From Bacteroidota bacterium (lineage in GTDB: Bacteria; Bacteroidota; Bacteroidia; Chitinophagales; Chitinophagaceae), in NCBI GenBank assembly GCA_013288745.1, contig JABDBG010000001.1, positions 1 to 64,000 on the forward strand: a stretch of DNA of 64,000 bases. Reading direction: 5' to 3'. The translations under genes were made by a program, and so were the position numbers. Shown piece after piece: positions 1 to 9,191 of this stretch; position 1 is the stretch's first letter, and each line of letters opens with the position of its first letter. The notes beneath the pieces were generated by a model. That model saw nothing but the letters and a program-made list of their open reading frames with translations. It did no database searches and was not told the origin of the DNA.

Positions 1-17
1 GTAGTTTTTTAGAACTG

Positions 18-47
18 CAAAGATAATTGAAATATTGAAAATTCAAA
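18..47 (-). promoter_or_regulatory. Leftward Bacteroidota-type promoter for a gene outside the window
   Basis: On the minus strand a TTTG box (44-47) lies 18 nt before a TATCTTTG box (18-25). This fits the -33 TTTG / -7 TAnnTTTG promoter of the phylum's primary sigma factor. It fires off the left edge, so a divergent gene probably begins just outside the window. Confidence 0.55.
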
Positions 48-113
48 ATCAATATTAGAAAAGTTGAAAATATCCTTATCTTACTTTTTCAAGCCGGATT
101 GCGGTGATTATCA

Positions 114-1277
114 ATGAAAAAAATCAAATATTTAGAAGGATTGCGCGGGATCGCAGCTTTTGCTGTTTTCATGGGTCATTTAGGAGTAGCTTTTTTTATC
201 CCCACGCACGAAATATCTCTTTTCGCTGCCATTAATAATCTTGCTTTTTTGCCGTATTTTTTAAAAACGCTTATCATTCATATAATAATCCTGTTTACCA
301 ATGGCGAGCTTGCAGTATGGATATTCTGGCTTTTAAGTTCTTATGTGATCTCCATTGCCTTTTTCAAAAAAGATAACCCCTACAAGATCCTGATCAGCTA
401 TACTTCCAAACGATATATACGTTTGTTTATTCCTGTATTTTTTTCTATTCTTTTTGCCTACTTGTTATTGAAGTTTGGGTTGATGTATAACCACAAAGTC
501 GCTTTAACCTTTACTCCACCTAACACAACGCTTGATGGATTGTATAATTTCAAACCCGATATTCTGGAAGTATTCAGATCCGGTTTTTTTACAACATTTT
601 TTAATTTTCAGGAAGAGCAGTCTTACAATTCAGTGCTATGGACAATTCAACCAGAATTTTTAGGATCACTTTTTATATTCGGAATGTTTGGGATCATACG
701 TCACAATACGAAACGGTATATTTTTTATGGAATTATTGCGATCGTACTGATCGCGCTCAACATGCTGCCCTTACTGGCTTTTGTTATTGGGTATGTTTTG
801 TGTGACTATGATTTTTCAGAAACAGAAAGCACGGTCATCTTATCAATAAAAAAAATAGAAACTAACATACATCAATATAATTTACCCCTTTTTATTCTTA
901 GCTTCATCTTGTTGCTTTTTGGCAGAGGAATAATGAATTTTATTAAAGTTCCTCCTGCTCCCGGTATGTTGATCGTAGCTGTTTTTATTATTTATTTCTG
1001 TTTGAGGAATGCGTACTATAAAAAAATATTGTCGGCAAAAACACCTTACTGGCTGGGTGAAATATCTTTTAGTTTATACCTGATACATATCCCTGTTATT
1101 TGTTCGCTGGGATGTTTTATTGTTTTTGGCCATAACAATTTAGAAGGCGAGATCATTGCATCTGTAATAACAATAATCATTACCATACCCTTATCTTTTT
1201 TGTATACCAGGTATATTGATAAAAAAGCTGTTGCGCTTTCAAATAAGGTAGGTGATTATTTCAAAAAATATTCTTGA
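114..1277 (+). CDS. Acyltransferase 3 family membrane protein
   Basis: Polytopic membrane protein of 387 aa in the acyltransferase-3 (OafA/YrhL-like) family, which transfers acyl groups to extracytoplasmic sugars of surface polysaccharides or glycolipids. The N-terminus has the family pattern, with Arg11 in LRGIAA and His22 in FMGH as the usual catalytic pair. About ten hydrophobic segments follow, and GEISFSLYLIHIP near residue 320 is the conserved late motif. It is followed 24 nt later by ribE in the same direction. A second member of the family lies at 1933. The acyl donor and acceptor cannot be read from the sequence. Confidence 0.85.
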   Translation: MKKIKYLEGLRGIAAFAVFMGHLGVAFFIPTHEISLFAAINNLAFLPYFLKTLIIHIIILFTNGELAVWIFWLLSSYVISIAFFKKDNPYKILISYTSKRYIRLFIPVFFSILFAYLLLKFGLMYNHKVALTFTPPNTTLDGLYNFKPDILEVFRSGFFTTFFNFQEEQSYNSVLWTIQPEFLGSLFIFGMFGIIRHNTKRYIFYGIIAIVLIALNMLPLLAFVIGYVLCDYDFSETESTVILSIKKIETNIHQYNLPLFILSFILLLFGRGIMNFIKVPPAPGMLIVAVFIIYFCLRNAYYKKILSAKTPYWLGEISFSLYLIHIPVICSLGCFIVFGHNNLEGEIIASVITIIITIPLSFLYTRYIDKKAVALSNKVGDYFKKYS

Positions 1278-1301
1278 TGATAAAAAAAGTAAATTTGCCA
1301 T

Positions 1302-1889
1302 ATGTTTACAGGCATAATTGAAACAATGGGTACCATCGAGACGGTTATTTCCGCAGGAACTAACCGTACTTTTTGGATCACATCCCCTATATCTGCTGAG
1401 TTTTCTATCGATCAAAGCGTATCGCACAATGGCGTTTGTCTTACCGTTGAGGAAATCAAAAATGGTCAGCATCGTGTTACCGCCATCGACGAAACATTGA
1501 CTATAACCAACCTTAAAAGCTGGGAAAAGGGCATGTTGGTAAATATTGAAAGATGTTTACAGATGAATGGCAGGCTGGATGGCCATATTGTGCAGGGACA
1601 TGTTGATACAACGGCAACCTGCAGCCACGTAATAACAAAACAAGGTAGTTGGGAATATACTTTTCAGTTTGATAAAAAATTTGCTACGCTGATCATTGAA
1701 AAAGGGTCTATTACTATTAACGGGACAAGCCTTACGCTTTTTAATGTAACCAATGATTCTTTTTCTGTTGCTATCATTCCATATACTTACGAGCACACCA
1801 ACATGCAGTTTTTACAAAAAGGGGATGAAGTAAATATCGAATTTGATATGATCGGTAAATACGTGAATCGTTTTATGCAATTCAGGTAA
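1302..1889 (+). CDS. ribE: Riboflavin synthase, alpha subunit
   Basis: Riboflavin synthase (195 aa) dismutates two 6,7-dimethyl-8-ribityllumazine molecules into riboflavin and a pyrimidine. The near-universal N-terminus MFTGIIE is present. The two lumazine-binding barrels are visible as halves of about 95 residues, the second opening with GHIVQGHVDT. Length is normal for the family. A TAAATTTG -7-like box at 1290-1297 sits only 4 nt before the ATG, so a very short or absent 5' leader is possible. No FMN riboswitch fits in the 24 nt upstream. Its place between two surface-acylation genes looks like chance, and the other rib genes are not here. Confidence 0.95.
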   Translation: MFTGIIETMGTIETVISAGTNRTFWITSPISAEFSIDQSVSHNGVCLTVEEIKNGQHRVTAIDETLTITNLKSWEKGMLVNIERCLQMNGRLDGHIVQGHVDTTATCSHVITKQGSWEYTFQFDKKFATLIIEKGSITINGTSLTLFNVTNDSFSVAIIPYTYEHTNMQFLQKGDEVNIEFDMIGKYVNRFMQFR

Positions 1890-1932
1890 TAGCCATTTTC
1901 TTTATAATCGTCCGACAAACAAAGCATCATTA

Positions 1933-3045
1933 ATGAATGAAAAGAAAATAATACCCGCATTAACAGGCATACGTGCTATTTGCGTTTATTTAATTTTCTT
2001 TTATCATTTGAATTTTTTCTCTCCGGTTTTACAACCAGTATTATATTCGATCCTGAATGAATTTTATTGCTTTCTTAGTTTCTTTTTTGTGTTAAGCGGT
2101 TTTTTGATCTATTACAAATACAGTGAGATAAGCAGTTTTAATAAAACAACTTTATATAATTATTTTGTCAACAGAATGGCCAGAGTATATCCTATCCTGT
2201 TGATACTGATCAGTGCTACATTCTTTATCGGCTTCTACCATCATTATTATTCGGGCAGAGAAACGATCAAGCTATACCTTTTAAATGTCACATTGTTAAA
2301 AGGTTTTTCTGCTAAATATTGGTTAACGGGCATTGGACCAAGCTGGAGCATGTCTGTTGAAGAACTATTTTATTTATTATCTCCATTGATTTTTTTATGC
2401 GCGAAAAATATAGGCTCACTTATCAAAACCGTTTTGATATTTTATGGTATTGGTTTGCTACTCACGTTATTTTTTCATTTTTTCCCCTTTGAGAATTTTT
2501 TTGGCAGCTTTCTTTTTACCGCTTATTCAACTTTTTTTGGAAGAGCTTTTGAATTTGCCTGTGGTATATTTTTAGGGATGATTGTAAAGGGTGAGATCAA
2601 AAATATTTTTTTTGAATGGCTGGGCAATAAGGCTTTGTATCTGGGCTTATCCATCATCATACTATCGGTCGCTTTTCTTTATTTCATAGCTGCTCATTAT
2701 GCAATCCCCCATGCCACTGACTCTTGGCCGGGTATAATTGTAAATAATATTTTGTTACCTGTAGGGATTACAATTTTTTTTTATAGCCTTATTTATTATG
2801 AAAGCTTTATACACCAGTTTCTTTCTTCCAAAGTAATGGTACAACTGGGTAACTCAACTTATTCATTTTATTTATTGCACACTACTTTTGTGCTATCTTA
2901 TATTTTTAAATTTATCAGTACCAATATATTTATCGCTTTCATTTGCATGATACTTATTTCATTCATTTTTCATAAACTGGTAGAACAACCATTAGCTGTA
3001 TTAGTTAGAAAAAGATTTCATAAAAAACAAACTATACTATTATAA
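1933..3045 (+). CDS. Acyltransferase 3 family membrane protein
   Basis: Second acyltransferase-3 family protein (370 aa, about ten membrane segments). The N-terminal ALTGIRAI carries the conserved Arg14, and His25 (FFYH) is the expected catalytic His. FFVLSGFLI follows near residue 55. GPSWSMSVEELFYLLSP near 138 and GNSTYSFYLLHT near 310 are family signatures. It differs clearly from the protein at 114, so this is not a recent duplication. The next gene starts 5 nt after its stop, suggesting co-translation with the GT-C-like protein. Likely role: O-acylation of an exported glycan. Confidence 0.85.
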   Translation: MNEKKIIPALTGIRAICVYLIFFYHLNFFSPVLQPVLYSILNEFYCFLSFFFVLSGFLIYYKYSEISSFNKTTLYNYFVNRMARVYPILLILISATFFIGFYHHYYSGRETIKLYLLNVTLLKGFSAKYWLTGIGPSWSMSVEELFYLLSPLIFLCAKNIGSLIKTVLIFYGIGLLLTLFFHFFPFENFFGSFLFTAYSTFFGRAFEFACGIFLGMIVKGEIKNIFFEWLGNKALYLGLSIIILSVAFLYFIAAHYAIPHATDSWPGIIVNNILLPVGITIFFYSLIYYESFIHQFLSSKVMVQLGNSTYSFYLLHTTFVLSYIFKFISTNIFIAFICMILISFIFHKLVEQPLAVLVRKRFHKKQTILL

Positions 3046-3050
3046 TTGCA

Positions 3051-4190
3051 TTGAAGCCATCAACGACCATATCATTATTGGATAAATACGGTGCATATAT
3101 CATTGCGCTGTGCTGGTTTTTATCAGTAATAACCTACTACAATTTGTTTGGTCTATTTACACGGCTGGAGGCTGAAAAATATATCTACGAAGCCGATTAT
3201 TTTATCCGGTATGGAAGCATGTCTGCTTCCAGGTATTGGTTTTATGCAGTTACTATTTTCATTATTGCTTTTGCCACAAAGATCAAGATCGGTTTGGTAG
3301 GTGCTTTTGTTATCCAGGCTTGTCTTAATCTTTTTGCTTATTTATTTTTTTACAAAGCGTTAAAAACGATCTTCCATAATATTACAGCCATACTAATTAT
3401 CCTGTACCTGATTGCTTTTTTGCCTTATCAAAGCTGGGTAGTTTTTTTATATACCGAATCTGTTTTTTATAGTTCGATCCTATTATTATTATCGGTGCTG
3501 ATCCTTTATAAGCCTGACAATATCAGAAACGTTGCTATCATTTCTATCGCGTTATTACTAACTATCATATCGCGACCATTGGGTATTTTATTTACGATAA
3601 GCACTTATTTGTATCTTTTTTATTCGGCCAATAAAAAGTGGAAGATTATTTTATTTTGCAGCTCTATTGTTTTAGTAACTGCATTTTATATTATCGTAAA
3701 TACCATTTTCTCTTCTATTGAAGATTGGACAATAACGAAACCTTTTGAAGAGGAAAATATAATTTGCGATTTGCCGTCCACCATTCACACAACAACGCTT
3801 TATTTAGATAAAACTGCAGGGCCTATTTATCAACTATTATATTATATCTGTCATAATTTTGGCCATTTTATTCATTATGCATGGATAAAATTGTGCTATT
3901 TCTTTTTGATGAAAAGAGATTATTATAGCAATAGGCACAACGCGTATCTTCTAATAAACATCCTGCCAATGTATGTTTTTGCGTTTGGTAGTTTATTCGT
4001 AAAAAATATAAAATTCAGAGAGGAAATCAGCGTATTCCTTATTAGTAGTATTCTTTTATATACGCTTACGATAGTGTTGCAGTGTGATGATTATCACAAT
4101 CGATTCGTGCTTTCTATTTACCCGTTCTTTGTTATTCTTGCAGCAAAAACTATAGAGCATTTTGTAATTAAATCAAAGAAAACCGAATAA
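3051..4190 (+). CDS. Polytopic membrane protein, possibly GT-C glycosyltransferase-like
   Basis: 379-aa protein with roughly nine or ten hydrophobic helices. The acidic first periplasmic loop (RLEAEKYIYEADYF) resembles the metal/donor loop of GT-C enzymes such as PIG-V-like mannosyltransferases. No canonical catalytic motif is certain. The start used is TTG at 3051, 5 nt after the preceding stop; no in-frame ATG gives an equally complete first helix. Tight coupling to an acyltransferase suggests cell-surface glycan assembly. It converges with hscA, 27 nt between stops. Function is inferred from topology and context only. Confidence 0.6.
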   Translation: MKPSTTISLLDKYGAYIIALCWFLSVITYYNLFGLFTRLEAEKYIYEADYFIRYGSMSASRYWFYAVTIFIIAFATKIKIGLVGAFVIQACLNLFAYLFFYKALKTIFHNITAILIILYLIAFLPYQSWVVFLYTESVFYSSILLLLSVLILYKPDNIRNVAIISIALLLTIISRPLGILFTISTYLYLFYSANKKWKIILFCSSIVLVTAFYIIVNTIFSSIEDWTITKPFEEENIICDLPSTIHTTTLYLDKTAGPIYQLLYYICHNFGHFIHYAWIKLCYFFLMKRDYYSNRHNAYLLINILPMYVFAFGSLFVKNIKFREEISVFLISSILLYTLTIVLQCDDYHNRFVLSIYPFFVILAAKTIEHFVIKSKKTE

Positions 4191-4217
4191 ACATATTTTT
4201 ACCGGTAAGGCAAAAAT

Positions 4218-6074
4218 TTAAATTGCTTTCCCTTTCATAGCTAAAGAAACAGCCTGGTCCATGATACGCTCTGCATATGGCCTTGAAATATCATTCAGTT
4301 CTTCAACTTTTGTATGTATTAGGTCCTTATCTTCCATGGTGATAGAAAGTTGTAAAGCCTGCATTGCTGCTGCCGTTTCCATCAATTCTTGTTTTGATAA
4401 TAATGCGGCATTTTTCTGAATAAATTTTTCTGTTGTTTCCAACAATTGCTCAGCTTCTGTTCTTGCTTCAACCAATGCTCTTGTTGCAATATCATCTTTT
4501 GCATGTGTGATAGAATCTAACAACATTTTTTCTACATCTTCATCGCTTAAAGAGAATTGAGATTTCACTTCGATACTCTGCTCTACCCCACTTCTTAATT
4601 CTTTTGCTTTTACAACCAGGATACCATCGGCATTAATTAAAAAACTTACTTCCACTTTTGGCATGCCAGCCGGCATTCCGGGAATACCTGTCAAATTAAA
4701 TTCAGCCAATTTTCTGTTGTCCTTTATCATGTCGCGCTCGCCCTGGTAGACTGCTATCTTCATGCCGCCTTGCCCGTCTTTATAAGTAGTATATTGTCTT
4801 GCTGCCTTATTAGGTATTTTAGAATTGCGTGGAATAAGCACATCCATTAAACCTCCCATTGTTTCAATGCCTAAAGAAAGCGGTGTGATATCCAGCAATA
4901 AAAAATCTTTATTGTTACCGGCCAAAATATCAGCCTGTATCGCTGCGCCTAATGCAACCACTTCATCCGGATTGACCGTATCATTTACAGGCTTTCCAAA
5001 AAAATGCCCAATGCTTTCTTTTACTAAAGGAACCCTTGTAGATCCGCCTACCATCACCACGACATCAATATCTTTTACTTTTAATGATGCGTCTTTCAAT
5101 GCATTGCTGCAACAAGTAACCGTTTTATCAACCAGGGGTTGTATCAGTGTATTGAACTGTTCTTTTGTGATCGTTAATTTATCGCCATTCAATTCTCCTT
5201 CAAAACTATTATTCCCTGATAAATAAATTTTTGCTTCCTCCGCTTTTAAGCGAATGGCTTGTGTTAATTCTTTATTGGCTCTTAAATCTTCTTCATTGAT
5301 CCCTGATTGCTGTATCCAGAATTTTACAATCGCATTGTCAATATCATCACCCCCTAAATAAGTATCGCCATTCGTAGATAACACTTCAAATATGCCATTG
5401 CTGATTTTTAATATGGAGATATCAAAAGTTCCACCGCCAAGATCATATACAGCGATCGTCTTTTCATCCTCTTTATGTAATCCTAGTCCATAAGCAAGAC
5501 TTGCTGCTGTTGGTTCATTTACGATACGCAATACATCAAGGCCCGCTAATTTTCCCGCATCTCTTGTTGCCTGTCTTTGTGCATCATTAAAATACGCAGG
5601 CACCGTTATTACGGCTTTATTGACAGGTGTTTTTAAAATATGTTCTGCTCGCTGTTTTAATTCTTTTAAAATAAAAGACGAAAGATCTACCGGAGAATAA
5701 AATTTGTTACCTACCTGAACTTTTACCAGGCTTTCTGTATTATCATCAATTACTTTGTAAGAGAAAAAAGAAGCGTTCTGTTTAATATCGTTATACGATT
5801 TCCCCATCAAACGTTTCGCAGAAAAAATAGTATTCTGTGGCTCACTGATCAATTTCTTTTTTGCTTCTTCGCCCACAGTTATATTACCTGCTTCATCAAA
5901 ATGAATAACGGATGGTACCAATGAACTGGTATTGTGTTCTTTCAACGCAACTGGTTGTTTTGTATCGGGATGAATGATCGCTACTAAGCTATTTGTTGTG
6001 CCCAGGTCGATCCCTACAATTATCTCTTCTTGCTGCAGACTCCCTGTTGCTATATTGATACCGATCTTTGCCAT
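4218..6074 (-). CDS. hscA: Hsp70-family Fe-S assembly chaperone HscA
   Basis: Hsp70 chaperone of 618 aa. The ATPase domain spans about 1-395 ([14 protein letters not shown] near 19, [14 protein letters not shown] near 210). The peptide-binding domain follows (about 400-510), then a short helical lid. The length matches HscA (about 616 aa), and the C-terminus lacks the Gly/Pro-rich EEVD-like tail of DnaK. HscA drives transfer of Fe-S clusters from IscU with HscB; neither gene is in the window, so context does not help. The N-terminus carries about 17 residues before the ATPase domain, as in HscA. DnaK is the alternative but fits length and tail less well. Confidence 0.8.
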   Translation of the reverse strand: MAKIGINIATGSLQQEEIIVGIDLGTTNSLVAIIHPDTKQPVALKEHNTSSLVPSVIHFDEAGNITVGEEAKKKLISEPQNTIFSAKRLMGKSYNDIKQNASFFSYKVIDDNTESLVKVQVGNKFYSPVDLSSFILKELKQRAEHILKTPVNKAVITVPAYFNDAQRQATRDAGKLAGLDVLRIVNEPTAASLAYGLGLHKEDEKTIAVYDLGGGTFDISILKISNGIFEVLSTNGDTYLGGDDIDNAIVKFWIQQSGINEEDLRANKELTQAIRLKAEEAKIYLSGNNSFEGELNGDKLTITKEQFNTLIQPLVDKTVTCCSNALKDASLKVKDIDVVVMVGGSTRVPLVKESIGHFFGKPVNDTVNPDEVVALGAAIQADILAGNNKDFLLLDITPLSLGIETMGGLMDVLIPRNSKIPNKAARQYTTYKDGQGGMKIAVYQGERDMIKDNRKLAEFNLTGIPGMPAGMPKVEVSFLINADGILVVKAKELRSGVEQSIEVKSQFSLSDEDVEKMLLDSITHAKDDIATRALVEARTEAEQLLETTEKFIQKNAALLSKQELMETAAAMQALQLSITMEDKDLIHTKVEELNDISRPYAERIMDQAVSLAMKGKAI

Positions 6075-6106
6075 AATATTTGAATGCTATTATTAATGTC
6101 AGACTG

Positions 6107-6114
6107 CAAAAGTA
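6107..6114 (-). promoter_or_regulatory. Putative -7 box upstream of hscA
   Basis: TACTTTTG on the minus strand matches TAnnTTTG, 33 nt before the hscA ATG. No TTTG lies at the expected 18-20 nt upstream, so only half of the promoter is supported. Confidence 0.35.
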
Positions 6115-6179
6115 ACAAATAAACCATCGTCTGTTTTATACAATCTGTTTTACTGATTTCGAAATAAGAAATATTCAAT

Positions 6180-6203
6180 AAAAAAGCCCCTTTTTATAGG
6201 GGC
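6180..6203 (-). terminator. Intrinsic terminator of the L,D-transpeptidase gene
   Basis: On the minus strand a 6-bp GC-rich stem GCCCCT/AGGGGC with a 6-nt loop is followed by six T, 24 nt after the stop codon at 6227. It separates this gene from hscA. Confidence 0.85.
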
Positions 6204-6226
6204 CGTTATCGAATATCTTTATCAGT

Positions 6227-7930
6227 CTATTTATTAGCGAAGTATTTTTCTTTTAATATTTTATCCCTGTCGTAAATATCATCGTAAAAAACAAGTTTAC
6301 CGTCTTGCCCTTCACAGGTAAAGTAAAGCAGGTATACCGGGATCCTATTTCTAACGGGCAATAATCTTTTTACTTTATTGGCCAATAAATTCTCTACAGT
6401 ATCTGTATTATACCACGGTTTTTGTCCGGGTTTCAAAGCAAGGCTATCGTTCCTGATAATATACAAAGCCAGTTTTTCCCATTGCTGTACACGAACACAA
6501 CCATGGCTCAGATCCCTGGTATCATTTTTAAATAAATAACGCTGATTGGTATCATGCAAATAAATAGCGAAAGGATTATTAAAATTGAATTTCATTACAC
6601 CCAGTGAATTATCATCGCCACTACCTTGTACAACATTATATGGAATACCTGCAGTGTATTTTTTAAAATTGAGTGTCAATGGATCAATAACATTTCCAGT
6701 CTTATCTATCAGATGAAGTCCGAGTTTATTTAAATAAGTAGGATCTGTTTTTAATTTAGGCAGGTACTGCTTAACGATGATACTATTAGGCACTGTCCAT
6801 GTTGGATAAGTGATCATGTTTGTAATATTGCCAGTTAACAGCGGCGTTGGCGTTGACGGCTTACCGCAGATCACTTTAGATTCGAAGACAAGTGTATCAT
6901 GATCCCAAACATGTAGTTTAAAACTTGGAAGGTTTACCCAGATGTATTTTAGAGGTATGCTATCCGGCATATGCTTATAACGGTCAAGCGTAATAGCGAT
7001 GCTTTTAAAACGATCCACATCGTTGGCATTCATCGCACTTATTAAAGAACCGGATATGATACCATCAGGCTTTAACCCTTTCTTTATCTGAAACTGTTTT
7101 ATAGAAGTATCTAATTGAGAAAAAGTAGGAAGAGAATCTATAAAAGGAATACAATGGCTCTCGTACAATCTTTTTTGGAGCACTTTTACAAAATTGATAG
7201 AATCAGTTTTTATTTTTACATTGTATGGATAAGGCACAACGGTATATATGTGCAGGTCCATACTATCAAGAAAACCTCTTATACCATTTTTAATTTCCCA
7301 ATAACCTCTGTACTTAGGTTCGTAAGAATTGAATAAAGCTGTGAGCTGGTTTTTGGCTAAAAGCTCATTTAAGGAAGCAGCATAAAAACTATCCGTGATC
7401 ACAGAATCTGCGCTTTTAGCAAATACACTATCAACCGGTATACGACCTAATTTCAGGTCTTTAACGATATGCATGTATGCATCTGTTAGTAACAGATCTG
7501 CATTCGTCCATAACATCGCGTCCTTTTTAATGGCCGAATTTTTAATTAATGTATCTCTTAGATCAGTAAGCTCTTTATAATGATAATCTTTACGAAAAAG
7601 GCCATACAAAGCCGCATTCTGGATAAAACAATAGAGCGAGTCTGCTGTAGGATCCCACTGCTCTTTATGACTCCAGACAGATTGATATTTATTAGCCGTG
7701 TAAAAACTATTTACAGGGTGAATATAGGCCAACTCAAGACTATCATCAGTTCTACCGCCATTATCCATAGCTATCTCCAATTCATCCTGGATGTTATCTT
7801 CAACTGTTTCATCCATTTTTTCAGGACTTGAAACAATTTGTTTGGAAGTTTTTTTATGATGACATGAAAAAAGGAATACACACAACAATAAAGATGTAGA
7901 AAGTAGGATTATATGCTTATAACGATTCAT
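6227..7930 (-). CDS. L,D-transpeptidase, YcbB/YkuD family lipoprotein
   Basis: Cell-wall enzyme (567 aa) forming 3-3 cross-links or attaching proteins to peptidoglycan. The N-terminus is a lipoprotein signal with lipobox LFSC, Cys23 being the lipidation site. A scaffold region follows. A peptidoglycan-binding-like segment lies at about 250-310 (IKQFQIKKGLKPDG), then the YkuD catalytic domain from about 325. The active-site motif SHGCVR has the nucleophile Cys478 and an upstream His in the HDTNQRYLF block. The architecture matches the large YcbB-type enzymes. Monocistronic, with its own terminator. The 245 bp upstream show no clear promoter or other gene. Confidence 0.9.
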   Translation of the reverse strand: MNRYKHIILLSTSLLLCVFLFSCHHKKTSKQIVSSPEKMDETVEDNIQDELEIAMDNGGRTDDSLELAYIHPVNSFYTANKYQSVWSHKEQWDPTADSLYCFIQNAALYGLFRKDYHYKELTDLRDTLIKNSAIKKDAMLWTNADLLLTDAYMHIVKDLKLGRIPVDSVFAKSADSVITDSFYAASLNELLAKNQLTALFNSYEPKYRGYWEIKNGIRGFLDSMDLHIYTVVPYPYNVKIKTDSINFVKVLQKRLYESHCIPFIDSLPTFSQLDTSIKQFQIKKGLKPDGIISGSLISAMNANDVDRFKSIAITLDRYKHMPDSIPLKYIWVNLPSFKLHVWDHDTLVFESKVICGKPSTPTPLLTGNITNMITYPTWTVPNSIIVKQYLPKLKTDPTYLNKLGLHLIDKTGNVIDPLTLNFKKYTAGIPYNVVQGSGDDNSLGVMKFNFNNPFAIYLHDTNQRYLFKNDTRDLSHGCVRVQQWEKLALYIIRNDSLALKPGQKPWYNTDTVENLLANKVKRLLPVRNRIPVYLLYFTCEGQDGKLVFYDDIYDRDKILKEKYFANK

Positions 7931-8175
7931 AAATAACAGGGTAAATTTTACTTCAATAATTTGTCTTTAAATACTTTGAAAAAATGAAGCCCTATTAACA
8001 AGTTAATGAAATGCGTCCATTAAAAAAATATCCGTATAATATTTTTTTATTATTTTAATATAGTAAGCAGAAGTTATATTGACCAGGTTGTGATCAATAG
8101 ATTTGATTAATTTTTTCAGATCAGGGTTTCGGATCAGCTTAATACAATATAGCGAATTAAAACGACATATTTTTA

Positions 8176-9168
8176 CTAAATAACTCTATGAACACGCTGC
8201 TCTAACATCATCATATCTGCCAAAACAAAAGCAGTTACTGCTTCTAATACAACAGGCACCCTTAAAGCAATGCATAGATCATGGCGGCCTTTTACGGAAA
8301 AATCTTCCACCTTCCCCGTTTCAACATTTAAAGTTTGTTGTTCTTTAGGTGTTGATGAGGTTGGTTTGATAGCTATTCTAAAAACCAATTCATTGCTATT
8401 GGTTATTCCGCCAACGATACCACCTGCATGATTTGTTTTTGTTTTACCTGATGGATCAATGATCGCATCGTTGTGATCGATACCATACATCTTCGCTGCT
8501 GCGAATCCTGTTCCAAATTCTATGCCACGCACTGCAGGTATTGCAAATACGGCATGACTGATCAAAGACTCTGCAGAATCAAAAAATGGTTCGCCTAATC
8601 CGATTGGCAATCCGTTTACTTTACATTCTACAATACCACCAATGCTGTCTTTATGATCGATCGCATTTTGTAATCCTTTTTCAAGGTCCTTTTCGTTACC
8701 TATTTCTAAAATAGTAGATTCCACTTTAATGCCTGAGCCTAATACTTTTTTTGCAATTACACCCGCTGCTACTAAACAAACAGTCAGCCTTCCGCTGAAA
8801 TGCCCGCCACCCCTGTAATCTTCAAAGCCTCCGAATTTTTTAGTGGCTACAAAATCAGCATGTCCAGGTCTTGGTACTGCTCTTTGTTTTTCATAATCGC
8901 CGCTACGTGTATTGGCATTATCAAATAAAATAGTAATAGGAAAACCGGTTGTTTTACCATCAAAAACACCGTTCATTATTTTGGGAATATCAGCTTCTTT
9001 GCGTGGCGTGGTCCCCTTCGCTCCTGCTTTTCTTCTTTCGATATCGGTTGTAAAATCCTCTACACTTAAAGGCAGTCCGGCAGGACAGCCATCGATATTT
9101 ACACCCACACATTCACCATGTGATTCACCAAAGATGCTTACTCTAAATACTCTGCCGAAACTATTCAC
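8176..9168 (-). CDS. aroC: Chorismate synthase
   Basis: Converts 5-enolpyruvylshikimate-3-phosphate (EPSP) to chorismate using reduced FMN; last shikimate-pathway step. Visible motifs are GESHG (14-18), RPGHADFVATKKFG, and the C-terminal GRHDLCIALRVPVVLEA block. Its 330 aa is slightly shorter than the usual 350-360, but the core looks complete. It is the last gene of the leftward aromatic operon, 23 nt after aroA, so it directly follows the enzyme that makes its substrate. No convincing terminator is seen after its stop before 7931. Confidence 0.95.
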   Translation of the reverse strand: MNSFGRVFRVSIFGESHGECVGVNIDGCPAGLPLSVEDFTTDIERRKAGAKGTTPRKEADIPKIMNGVFDGKTTGFPITILFDNANTRSGDYEKQRAVPRPGHADFVATKKFGGFEDYRGGGHFSGRLTVCLVAAGVIAKKVLGSGIKVESTILEIGNEKDLEKGLQNAIDHKDSIGGIVECKVNGLPIGLGEPFFDSAESLISHAVFAIPAVRGIEFGTGFAAAKMYGIDHNDAIIDPSGKTKTNHAGGIVGGITNSNELVFRIAIKPTSSTPKEQQTLNVETGKVEDFSVKGRHDLCIALRVPVVLEAVTAFVLADMMMLEQRVHRVI

Positions 9169-9191
9169 TTCTTAAATGGTTTAATTTTTTA

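Noticed and set aside
1277-1301. FMN riboswitch before ribE
   Set aside because: Only 24 nt separate ribE from the previous gene and no RFN-like pairing is visible.
4825-5226. 133-aa plus-strand ORF
   Set aside because: Lies wholly inside the conserved hscA coding region on the other strand.
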